64,000 bases of DNA from JAFGBI01 sp964480725 (lineage in GTDB: Bacteria > Myxococcota_A > Polyangia > Polyangiales > Polyangiaceae), in contig CAYZQO010000008.1 in the NCBI GenBank assembly GCA_964480725.1, positions 62,001-126,000 of the forward strand, in the 5' to 3' direction. The position numbers were made by a program, and so were the translations under genes. Below are positions 26,223 to 33,514 of the stretch, one piece after another. The notes beneath the pieces were generated by a model. The model saw only the letters and a list, made by a program, of their open reading frames with translations. It had not been told where the DNA came from and made no database searches. The stretch's first letter is position 1, and each line of letters begins with the position of its first letter.

Positions 26223-27323
26223 ATGGCTCATCACGAACGGTTGGCGTGTGTCACTCTGGCGGTGTTGGGGGTGGTCTTCACCGTGGCCTGCAGCGAGGAG
26301 CAGGCCACCGAGAGGGGCTCGGAGTCGCCCAGCGAAACCGCCAGCGGCGGGGCCTCTCAAGACGGGGTGGTAGCCACTGGCGGCATCGTGACGAGCGGAG
26401 GGGGTTCGACGCCAGTCGGGGGCACAGGCTTCGGCGGCGTCACCAGCACGGGGGGGGGCGCGCCGAGCGGGAGCGGTGGCGAACCGGCTATCGGGGGCAA
26501 TGCCGTCGGCGGAGACAGGCCGACCCCGGGAGGCGCCTCGGGGGTCGGTGGCAGTCCCGGTGTCGGTGGTGACTCCGTCCTCGGCGGTGGCCCCAATGCC
26601 GGTGGCGAGCCTGAGGCGGGTGGCAGCCCCGCGCTCGGTGGCGGCCCGGCTGCGGGTGGCGTCGTCGCCACGGGCGGCATCGTGACGACCGGGGGCATCC
26701 CGGGGACGGGCGGCGTTCCGGCCACGGGGGGCGAGGTGGCTACGGGGGGCGAGGTGGCTACGGGGGGCGACACGCCGACGGGTGGCGATGCGGGCAGCTC
26801 GAGCGTCGCGAGCTGCTCGACGACGGCGCCCGTGGGGTATCTGGTGGGCGAGCTGACCCCGGACGTGGAGCTCCAGCGCTGCGACGGGACTCTGGTGAGT
26901 CTGCGGGAGCTCATCTGCGGCAACGCGTTGACGCAGGTCTATAGCTACGCCGGTTGGTGCCCGGGTTGTCGCGGCTTCTCCGGGCTCGAAGGGGAGTCCT
27001 TCATGGACGGCAACCAGATCTACGAGCGCTATCAGGACGATGGCTTCGAGCAGGTCATCGTCCTGTCGGCGACGGAGCAATTCGGGGCCAAGCCCACGGA
27101 GGCCGACTGCGCCGAGCTCCAGGCGCTGCACCAGGGGCTCGTGGTGTTCGATGCGACGTCCTCCAAGATGGAGGACGAGCTTCACCTGCAGATCAACGGT
27201 GGCACGGCGCTGCTCGACGAGCAGGGCCTGTGGGTCGTCGCCCCACCGCCCGAAGCCAGCGAGGTCGAGGGCGGTGGGATCAGCGAGGTATTGACCGAGC
27301 TGATGGACCGCTTCGGCTGGTAG
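26223..27323 (+). CDS. Thioredoxin-fold lipoprotein with Gly-rich linker
   Basis: 366 residues. Signal peptide with lipobox TVACS (lipid on the Cys), then about 170 residues of Gly/Thr/Pro-rich linker with TGG and GVGG units. A C-terminal redoxin-like domain (about 210-366) follows: VGELTPDVELQRCDGTLVSLREL resembles the AhpC/TSA/TlpA entry, and SYAGWCPGCRGFSGLEGESF has a CPGC pair in the thioredoxin active-site position. Extracytoplasmic thiol chemistry or a structural role are both possible. GAGAGAG precedes the ATG. No redox partner is adjacent. Confidence 0.8.
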   Translation: MAHHERLACVTLAVLGVVFTVACSEEQATERGSESPSETASGGASQDGVVATGGIVTSGGGSTPVGGTGFGGVTSTGGGAPSGSGGEPAIGGNAVGGDRPTPGGASGVGGSPGVGGDSVLGGGPNAGGEPEAGGSPALGGGPAAGGVVATGGIVTTGGIPGTGGVPATGGEVATGGEVATGGDTPTGGDAGSSSVASCSTTAPVGYLVGELTPDVELQRCDGTLVSLRELICGNALTQVYSYAGWCPGCRGFSGLEGESFMDGNQIYERYQDDGFEQVIVLSATEQFGAKPTEADCAELQALHQGLVVFDATSSKMEDELHLQINGGTALLDEQGLWVVAPPPEASEVEGGGISEVLTELMDRFGW

Positions 27324-27454
27324 GCTGCTCACCCGAAGTACCCGGGGGCCGGGAGCCCTGTCACCGCCAACCCGGGTTCGACCTGGGGAGCGGTCGGGCG
27401 CCGTGGGCTCGCTCCTGGACGGGGCGGTGGAGAGAGCGAGCGCCTCGCGAGCGC

Positions 27455-29116
27455 CTACGGACAGCCCCCGCGCGCCGTGACGTCCAGGATCCCGTCCGGG
27501 CTCGCTACCCAGGCGCGGCCCTGGCTGCGGGCCGCCACCGAGACGAGCTGCGGTCGTGGCGGGAGGGGCGGCCCGGTCAGGGCGCCGAGCGTCGTGCCGT
27601 TTCCGTGAAGGAGCGTGCCGTCGTCACCCACGATCCAGAGCTCGCCGCCCTGTCCCAGCGCGACGTCGCGCAGCCACCTATCCGAGTCGAGCCGCTGCGC
27701 CGTCACTGCGCCCGCCCGCACGTGGACCACGAGGCCCGCCGCGCCGACGGCCCACGCCTCGCCCGGGCCCGTCGCGGCGACCGCTTGCAGCGGTCCGGTC
27801 GGCACGCGGTGCCAGACGACGCCCGACCGCGAGCGGTGGACGACGAGCCCCTCCCCCGCGGGCCAGGCCTCGCCCTCGTTGTGGGTGACGTGGAGTCCAC
27901 CCACCATCCACAGCTCGTCGGCGCCGCTGGCGACGAGCGCCGTGAGCACGGGGAGCCGCAGCGCGGAGGGCGTGCGGCTCGCCCCCTCGACGCGCACCAC
28001 GCCGAACTCGTCGAGCAGCCAGCCGCGGTCGGCTCCGACCGGTGCCAGGCGGGTGTGGCCGTGACGGGACGCTGTCGACGACAGCACCGGCGGCTCCCGG
28101 GCGGGAAGGGGCGTCCAGCGCCCGAGCTCCCAGAGGCCGTCGCTGGTGGCGAACCAAACGTGCCCCGCGACGCCGAAGACGTCGCGGACGGGGCCGTGGA
28201 GCCCGATCACCCGCGTCCAGGCACGGCCGTCCCAATGGGCGACGCCGAGCTCCCCCGTGAGCCAAACGTCGTCGGTCGCGGACCCCCAGATCGCCGTGGG
28301 GGTGCCGACCGGCGAGGCCACCCCGCTCCAGCCCTGCTCCGCGACGTGGTGCGCGATCGAGGGACCGAGCGCCCAGAGGTCGTCGTCGGTCGCGCCCCAG
28401 AGCGCGACGGGCGACGCGAGCGGCGCGGCCTCCGCTCGGACCACGAGCTTGTCTCCCTCGAGCTTCGCGAGCGCCTGGTCGGTGAGCACCCACGGCTCGC
28501 CGCCGACCCGCCCGACGACCGACACCGTGGTGTCCCCGAGCTCGATCACCGCCCCGGAGGGGAGGCGGCAGTGCTGCGCTCCGCAGGCGACGGAGGCGGT
28601 CGGGCTCGAGGCCACGCGCAGGCGCGGGCCCGCCTCGGTGCCGAAGTCCTCGAACACGCGCGCGGCGAAGCTCGCGCGGAGCGCGGCGTCCTCCACCCAG
28701 ACGGCGCCGCGGCGGCGGACGGCCGTTGGCAGGTCCGGGGACGGGCCCGTGGCGGTAGTGTGTCTTCGCCCGCAGAGCCACGCCTCGCCGCTCGGTCCGA
28801 GGGCGAGGCGCTCGGGCACGAAGCCCGTGACCCAGAGGCCCTCCGTCGTGTGCGGCGCGAGCCGTCGTGCGATGGGCGCGGCGCCGCTCCATTGGGCGCC
28901 GCTCCACTCCCAGATCCGCTCCCCCGCCTGGGCGAGCGCGTGACCGTCCGGGAGCGCGAGCCCGGAGTCGATGGAGTCCGGCAGGACGCGGACGAAGCGT
29001 GCGGGGCGCGGCCGGGTGGCGCGACCGGGCTCCGTCGCCGGAGTGCCGTCCCGCAGCGTCCAGGAGCGGTCGCTCTCGCGGACCTTGACGGAGTCGGCGG
29101 GCGCCGTCGGGGCCAT
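27455..29116 (-). CDS. Beta-propeller protein, C-terminal part of a frameshifted gene
   Basis: 553 residues from an internal ATG at 29116, made of repeated short beta units (PVALWGATDDDLWALG; PTAIWGSATDDVWLTG; AVAATGPGEAWAVGAAG; RDVALGQGGELWIVGDDG) typical of a WD/Kelch-like or photosynthesis-stability-factor-like propeller with about seven blades. No signal peptide. The N-terminal part of the same protein is encoded just upstream in a different frame (29101-29849), which suggests the intact gene spans 27455-29849 and has been broken at about 29100. It could also be a draft error. Surface or periplasmic sensing or binding is likely by analogy; function not known. Confidence 0.75.
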   Translation of the reverse strand: MAPTAPADSVKVRESDRSWTLRDGTPATEPGRATRPRPARFVRVLPDSIDSGLALPDGHALAQAGERIWEWSGAQWSGAAPIARRLAPHTTEGLWVTGFVPERLALGPSGEAWLCGRRHTTATGPSPDLPTAVRRRGAVWVEDAALRASFAARVFEDFGTEAGPRLRVASSPTASVACGAQHCRLPSGAVIELGDTTVSVVGRVGGEPWVLTDQALAKLEGDKLVVRAEAAPLASPVALWGATDDDLWALGPSIAHHVAEQGWSGVASPVGTPTAIWGSATDDVWLTGELGVAHWDGRAWTRVIGLHGPVRDVFGVAGHVWFATSDGLWELGRWTPLPAREPPVLSSTASRHGHTRLAPVGADRGWLLDEFGVVRVEGASRTPSALRLPVLTALVASGADELWMVGGLHVTHNEGEAWPAGEGLVVHRSRSGVVWHRVPTGPLQAVAATGPGEAWAVGAAGLVVHVRAGAVTAQRLDSDRWLRDVALGQGGELWIVGDDGTLLHGNGTTLGALTGPPLPPRPQLVSVAARSQGRAWVASPDGILDVTARGGCP

Positions 29117-29849
29117 GGGCGACCAGGCGCCGGTCGGGTGCCAGGATCCAAGCGGCCCCGGACGGCAGCAGAGCGAGCTCTGGTCGCGTATGCGCCTGGA
29201 ACGAGACGTCCCCGGGCGGCGCCAGGACCGCGCCGTCCCACGCCGTCGTGCCGTCGGCGCCGAGGACGCGCAGGCCGCCGTCGTCGCCCGCGAGCAACAG
29301 CAGGCCGCGGGCCGTTACGTGGAGGCGACGATCGAAGGTCGGGTAGACCTGCAGGATCCCCACCCGGTGTCGGGCGGTACTCATCGTCCACACCGCGCCG
29401 TTGCCCGTCTCCGCGACGACCATCGCGCCGTCGCGGTCGAGCGGTCCCCCGAGGCGCCAGGTCCCGGCCGGGAGTGGCTGGCCTTGACCTTTCCCGGTCG
29501 GCTCGACGCGCAGCAACTCGAGCCCGTCGCGACCAGGTCGCGCGCCCACGATCCAGAGCGCGTCGCGGCCGTCGTCGCGGAGCGCGAAGACCCGCGTGAA
29601 CTCGAGCCACCAGCGGAGACGGCCATCCGCGGCCCGTGCCTCCACGCGAAGCGTCCGATCCTTCGGCGCCTGGAGCGGTGGCGCACCGGGCAGCCCCTCC
29701 GCGTCGAGCAGCGAGAAGCGGAGGCGCGGCTCCGCCGCCGGGGTGGGCGCCGTCTCGGCGGTCGGTGGCTCGGGCCTCGGCGGGGGCGTTGTCGCGCACC
29801 CGAGGCCGAGCGCGAGTGGCGCCACGGCGTGATGCCAACCACTCCTCAC
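29101..29849 (-). pseudogene. Lipoprotein N-terminal part of the frameshifted beta-propeller gene
   Basis: From ATG 29849: a lipoprotein signal (MRSGWHHAVAPLALGLGCATT) with Cys at the lipobox, a Pro-rich linker, then propeller-like strands (LRWWLEFTRVFALRDDGRDALWIVGARPG; DGGLRVLGADGTTAWDG; SGAAWILAPDRRLVAHGPDG). At about 29100 this frame turns Arg-rich (RRLRQGPRERP), while the neighbouring frame continues sensible protein (PADSVKVRESDRSW), so one inserted or lost base in the GGCGCCCGCC stretch explains it. The ATG at 29849 overlaps the previous gene's TGA by 4 bp, so the two propeller lipoproteins are one operon. Confidence 0.65.
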
Positions 29850-30805
29850 CGCGGCACCCCCACGAGCCGGTAGACGGTCCCGTGCTCCTCATCGCCATCG
29901 CGCTCGGTGCCACCGATCCAGAGCGGGCCCTCGGGCTCCACCCACAGGGACTCGATGCGGTCGAGCGGCGTGGACACCTCCCGGACCACGGCGCTGTCGG
30001 AGAGGAACAGGTGCGTCTCGTCGAAGAACCACACCTCGGTCGCGCTCCGTCCCACCATACGCACTCCGTCGAAGGACGAGGGCGTGGCCACGCGCGTCCA
30101 CTCCCCGTCCGCCAGCACGGCCACCGAGGAGCGCTCGCCGGGGACGGCGTCGCGGCCCAGCAGCCAGACGCGCTCTCGATCGTCCACCCACAGCTCCACG
30201 GGCGCGAGATCCACCGGTGCGCGCGGGATGAAGCTCACTCCTCGGTACTCCCAGAGCGCGGAGTGGCAGCCGCCGCCTCGCGACTGACAGCCTCCGAGCG
30301 CCAGCCACGCGTGCCGTGACGAGCCGAGCCAGAGCGCGGTTTGCCTCTGAGAATCCTCCACCTCGTCGACCTGTGGCGTGGGCAGCGGATCGCCGCCGCG
30401 CCCGCGGAGCCGGTCGCCGACGAGCGTCCACACTGCGTCGTCTTCGGTGGCCGCCGCATAGGTTTCGGCGCCGTGGAGATTGCAGCTGCGGGGCAGGGGA
30501 CGCGGCACCACGGCGACCACGGGATCCGGGTCGGTCCCGGTGAAGAATAGCCCCCGTACGACCATCTCACGCTCGCGGACGACGAGGCTCATCCCGCCCC
30601 CCATCGGACCGTAGAGGGCGTCCTCGGGACACAGCCGCCCCCGCGCGCGCAGCCTCGCGCCGTCGTACCAATAGACGCGCCGATCCTCGTCGACGAGCCA
30701 CACGTCCCTCGGCCCCGAGCCGCCGATGGCGCCGATCGTGTGCGTCGCGGGCACCGGCAGCGGGTTGAACTCGGCGGTGAGCGGCGCCTCGGGCAGCAGC
30801 CCCAC
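29846..30805 (-). CDS. Beta-propeller protein (C-terminal part if the TAG at 30818 is a nonsense change)
   Basis: 319 residues from GTG 30805. Repeated strands such as AIGGSGPRDVWLVDEDRRVYWYDGARL, LWVDDRERVWLLGRDAVPG and SLWVEPEGPLWIGGTERDG indicate a propeller related in style to the downstream gene. It has no signal peptide of its own, but directly upstream in the same frame lies a lipoprotein signal and linker (30818-31075) ending in a TAG, only 12 nt from this GTG. One intact gene 29846-31075 interrupted by an amber codon is therefore likely. Its TGA overlaps the next gene's ATG by 4 bp. Confidence 0.72.
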   Translation of the reverse strand: MGLLPEAPLTAEFNPLPVPATHTIGAIGGSGPRDVWLVDEDRRVYWYDGARLRARGRLCPEDALYGPMGGGMSLVVREREMVVRGLFFTGTDPDPVVAVVPRPLPRSCNLHGAETYAAATEDDAVWTLVGDRLRGRGGDPLPTPQVDEVEDSQRQTALWLGSSRHAWLALGGCQSRGGGCHSALWEYRGVSFIPRAPVDLAPVELWVDDRERVWLLGRDAVPGERSSVAVLADGEWTRVATPSSFDGVRMVGRSATEVWFFDETHLFLSDSAVVREVSTPLDRIESLWVEPEGPLWIGGTERDGDEEHGTVYRLVGVPR

Positions 30806-30817
30806 GTCCGGTGAGCT

Positions 30818-31075
30818 CTAGGCGGGGACCTGGTGGGCGGGATCGGTGTACTGGAGCACGACCGATACCGGCGGCAGGGGTTCGACGCTGGGGTAGACGA
30901 CCTCGGAGGGCGCCGTGATCGTGTCCGGGCGCTCCCTTTCAGGGTCGGGTGACGATGGCGCCCTAGCGGTGCCGGACAGCGTCGCTGCCGTGGCGGGCGC
31001 GAGGGGGGCGGGGGCTGGCGCGCAGGCAGCAACGGACAGCCCGAGCCAGAAACCGATCGGATGCGCTCTCCACAC
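30818..31075 (-). CDS. Short lipoprotein signal-and-linker segment ended by an in-frame TAG
   Basis: 85 residues from GTG 31075 (GGAG about 10 bases before). The signal peptide has lipobox SVAAC (HPIGFWLGLSVAACAPAP), then a Pro/Ala/Ser linker and a short VSVVLQYTDP segment. The stop is a TAG in the same frame as the propeller protein that begins 12 nt later. On its own this would be a tiny lipoprotein with no domain; it makes more sense as the missing N-terminus of that propeller protein. Confidence 0.6.
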   Translation of the reverse strand: MWRAHPIGFWLGLSVAACAPAPAPLAPATAATLSGTARAPSSPDPERERPDTITAPSEVVYPSVEPLPPVSVVLQYTDPAHQVPA

Positions 31076-31231
31076 GTGCCCGCTCCGCAAGGTAGCATCG
31101 GCGCCGAGGGGGCCGCCACCGGCAACATCTCGATCGAACCGGGGGGGCGCGGCCGGCGACGGCTCCATGATCGGGCAACGAGTCGGCCTTTGGCCACGAC
31201 AGGGCACCGTTCCCTGAATAACCTTTGGCCA

Positions 31232-32524
31232 ATGCGATTCGAGCTGGCCAGCGCGGACTGGGCTCGCCTTCGGCTCTCGCCGGACGGGACGCGGGTCATG
31301 GGATCCTGGCGGGACGGTGAGACGGAGCGCTCCGTCCTCAACGGCCGCGAGTTGCCGGTCGTGGCGTGGAAGCGGGGCTCGTCTCCGGCGCGCCAGTGGG
31401 ACGTGGAGCTCTCCCGGCGCGCGGGCGTGGAGCGCGAGGGTGAGGCCGTCTACGTCACGGTGAGCGACCTCACCCACGAGACGAGGTTCGGACCGTTCGA
31501 GGACGTGAAGCTCGGGTCCGACTGCTTCAGCTCACCGGGGGCTCGCCTGATGTTCGTGTTCACGCGGGGCGGCGCGTCGTGGGTGTGGATCGAGGGCGAG
31601 GAGCTGGGGCCCTACCCCGCGGTCGAGACGCCGCGCTGGCACGGGCGCACGCCGAGCTTCGTCGTCCGGTCGGACGCCGGGCGGCACCTCCGGGTCGGGG
31701 AGCGCACGCTGGGTCCCTTCGAGCTGATCCGCTCGGTGAAACACGCGGACGACGGGGTGCTCGCTGTTGGCTTTCGGCAGGGGGACGCCGACTACCTCTG
31801 GTATGGCGAGCGGCGCTACGGCCCGTTCGAGGCGCCCGTCGATTTCGAGCTCGGCGCGGGTGGACGGCTGGCGATCGAGCGGGCCTTGGAGTCCGGGGTC
31901 GAGGTCGTGCTGGGGGACGGCCGGGAAGTGGGGCGCTTCACCCGGGTGCGCAGCCTGCGGTCGTGCTTCTCGCCCGATGGCCGGCGGCTCGGGTTCGCTT
32001 ACGACCACGGTGAGCATTCCGGCTTCTTCCTCGACGGCGAGCGCCGCGAGAACCTGGGCTACACCGACGGTCCCTGGTGGTCGCACGACGGGCGGCACGT
32101 GGCCTGGGGGGCGGACACCGAGCGCGGGCTGCTGGTGGTGGACGGGGCGCAGCAGGAGCTCCCCTTGCGGCTCGACTGGGAGCTCGGCTCGAGCTTCCGC
32201 TTCGCCCCGAGCGGCGAGTTCTGCTTCCTGCTCGCCGCCGACGGCGAGCAGGTGCTGCGCATCGGGCCGCGGGAGTTCGGCCCCTTCGAGTTCGGACAGA
32301 GCGCGCGGCGGGCCGGTGACGAGCGGGTCGCCTTCTCCGCCGACGGTGCCCACTTCGCCTTCCTCTACCAGGATCGAGGCGGGACCTTCGTGCGCCACGA
32401 CGCGCGCCTGCACGGGCCCTACGGCAGTCGGACGACCTTCACGCTGTCACCCGCGGGGACCCTGTATGTGGCGACGCTCGACGAGGGGTCGCTGACGGTG
32501 ACGCTCTCCGAGTCACTGGTGTGA
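31232..32524 (+). CDS. Cytoplasmic beta-propeller (PD40/WD-like) protein
   Basis: 430 residues from ATG 31232 without a signal peptide. Repeats of the type FSPDGRRLGFAYDHGEHSGFFLDGERRE, FAPSGEFCFLLAADGEQVLRIGPREFGPFEF and FSADGAHFAFLYQDRGGTFVRHDARLHGPY show SPDG/SADG turns of PD40-like blades alternating with a recurrent GPFE/GPY motif. Such proteins often report or bind rather than catalyse. It is divergent from the propeller lipoprotein operon, with 156 bp between, so the locus is a cluster of propeller proteins. No catalytic motif seen. Confidence 0.75.
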   Translation: MRFELASADWARLRLSPDGTRVMGSWRDGETERSVLNGRELPVVAWKRGSSPARQWDVELSRRAGVEREGEAVYVTVSDLTHETRFGPFEDVKLGSDCFSSPGARLMFVFTRGGASWVWIEGEELGPYPAVETPRWHGRTPSFVVRSDAGRHLRVGERTLGPFELIRSVKHADDGVLAVGFRQGDADYLWYGERRYGPFEAPVDFELGAGGRLAIERALESGVEVVLGDGREVGRFTRVRSLRSCFSPDGRRLGFAYDHGEHSGFFLDGERRENLGYTDGPWWSHDGRHVAWGADTERGLLVVDGAQQELPLRLDWELGSSFRFAPSGEFCFLLAADGEQVLRIGPREFGPFEFGQSARRAGDERVAFSADGAHFAFLYQDRGGTFVRHDARLHGPYGSRTTFTLSPAGTLYVATLDEGSLTVTLSESLV

Positions 32525-32615
32525 AGGCCTCGCGCCGTGGCTACGCCGACCACGACGAACTCTACGCCTGCGCCGACCAGCGCACCCAACAGCGCTAAAG
32601 CACGCCGTTGGTCGG
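32521..32615 (-). pseudogene. Remnant of a nucleotidyltransferase N-terminus
   Basis: On the minus strand QRRALALLGALVGAGVEFVV followed by VGVATARGLH matches the first helix and strand of minimal nucleotidyltransferase-type proteins (usual form LLxxLVxAGVEFVVVGGVAAxxHG). The usual second Gly of VVGG is Val here, and the frame runs out into the end of the adjacent gene before the catalytic GSxxxxDxD-like part. It is a short decayed fragment next to a toxin-antitoxin pair. Confidence 0.4.
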
Positions 32616-32917
32616 TTATGGGTTGATGGCCGGGCGTTCGGTGGGCCGGCCCCGCCCTGCCCCGGTGGCGGGCGCTGAGCGCTTCGCGCGGCTGAACGAC
32701 GCGGCGAGTCCGGTACCCAACCCCACCGTTCCAACGATTGAGAAGCCTGGCCGTGGGTGGCCCCGCGCCCTTCTCGCCCACGCACAACGAAGAGCTGGCC
32801 CGACGCGGCTGGAACCGTTGGCGCCAGGGCCCTCCCACGCCAAGCCGTTGGGCGTCGAATCCTCCGGGCAGGTCGGCGACCAGGGCGCGAAGGCGCCACA
32901 GGCGCTATGTTGTCGGC
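32525..32917. other. Intergenic region before the toxin-antitoxin pair
   Basis: 393 bp. The left ~90 bp hold the nucleotidyltransferase remnant on the minus strand. The rest is Arg-rich in every frame and I see no supported gene or strong hairpin in it. Confidence 0.4.
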
Positions 32918-33148
32918 ATGTCCTCCCTCAAGGCTCGAGTTGAAAACGGTCGACTTCGACTCGATGAGCCCACCGACTTGCCCGAAGGCATCGTGGTGCC
33001 TCTCGAGATCGCCAACGACTGGGACGACCTCAATGACGAGGAACGCGCGGAACTGCACGGAGCGATTCGCGAGGGGTTCGATGACGCGAAAGCAGGTCGA
33101 GCCATCGATGCCGAACAGTGGGCGGCTGAGCTACGCTCGCGCCTGTGA
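32918..33148 (+). CDS. Antitoxin of a ParE/RelE-type toxin-antitoxin pair
   Basis: 76 residues: MSSLKARVENGRLRLDEPTDLPEGIVVPLEI, then an acidic helical half (WDDLNDEERAELHGAIREGFDDAKAGRAIDAEQWAAELRSRL). The beta N-terminus resembles AbrB/AF2212-like DNA-binding or DUF104-type small antitoxins, and the acidic tail is the likely toxin-binding part. Its TGA overlaps the toxin's GTG by 4 bp, the usual coupling of such pairs. It would neutralise the toxin and probably repress its own promoter. Identified by layout plus sequence style, not by a search. Confidence 0.8.
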   Translation: MSSLKARVENGRLRLDEPTDLPEGIVVPLEIANDWDDLNDEERAELHGAIREGFDDAKAGRAIDAEQWAAELRSRL

Positions 33149-33441
33149 AGATCCGTGTCTCAGCTCGTGCTCGCCGAGAAGCAGACCGCGCCGACGCTTG
33201 GTGGCGAACCAACCGTCCCAGCGCCCCTGACTTGTTGACGCGGGAGCTGCTCCACGTGCTGGACCTCCTGCGTGACGACCCGAATCTCGGCGCCTCGTAC
33301 GGGGCCGCCCAATTTGACGGCCCGGTGCGGCGGGCCTTGATGAAGAAGACCGAGCGCCACGTGTACCATGGGCGGCTCGGCGACGAGGTGATCATCCTGG
33401 CCGTCTGGGGTGCCCGCCGTGGCCGCGGCCCGAGACTGTGA
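33145..33441 (+). CDS. ParE/RelE-like toxin
   Basis: 98 residues from GTG: KIRVSARARREADRADAWWRTNRPSAPDLLTRELLHVLDLLRDDPNLGASY, then RRALMKKTERHVYHGRLGDEVIILAVWGARRGRGPRL. This is the ParE-superfamily pattern: a beta strand, a helical hairpin containing WWRTNRP, DPNLG, R..l..t..HVYY-like and a final strand VIILAVWGARRG. Members inhibit gyrase (ParE) or cleave mRNA (RelE); which applies here cannot be decided from sequence. It is coupled to the antitoxin upstream. Confidence 0.88.
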   Translation: MKIRVSARARREADRADAWWRTNRPSAPDLLTRELLHVLDLLRDDPNLGASYGAAQFDGPVRRALMKKTERHVYHGRLGDEVIILAVWGARRGRGPRL

Positions 33442-33514
33442 GCCTCTTCTCTTGGCTGCGCCAACAGAAGGCAGCGAAGCTCGGGTAGGTTGGGGGATCT
33501 GCGCAAACGTCCCG

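Noticed and set aside
26954..29599. 881-codon plus-strand frame
   Set aside because: Antisense to the propeller gene; composition and lack of any domain mark it as a shadow.
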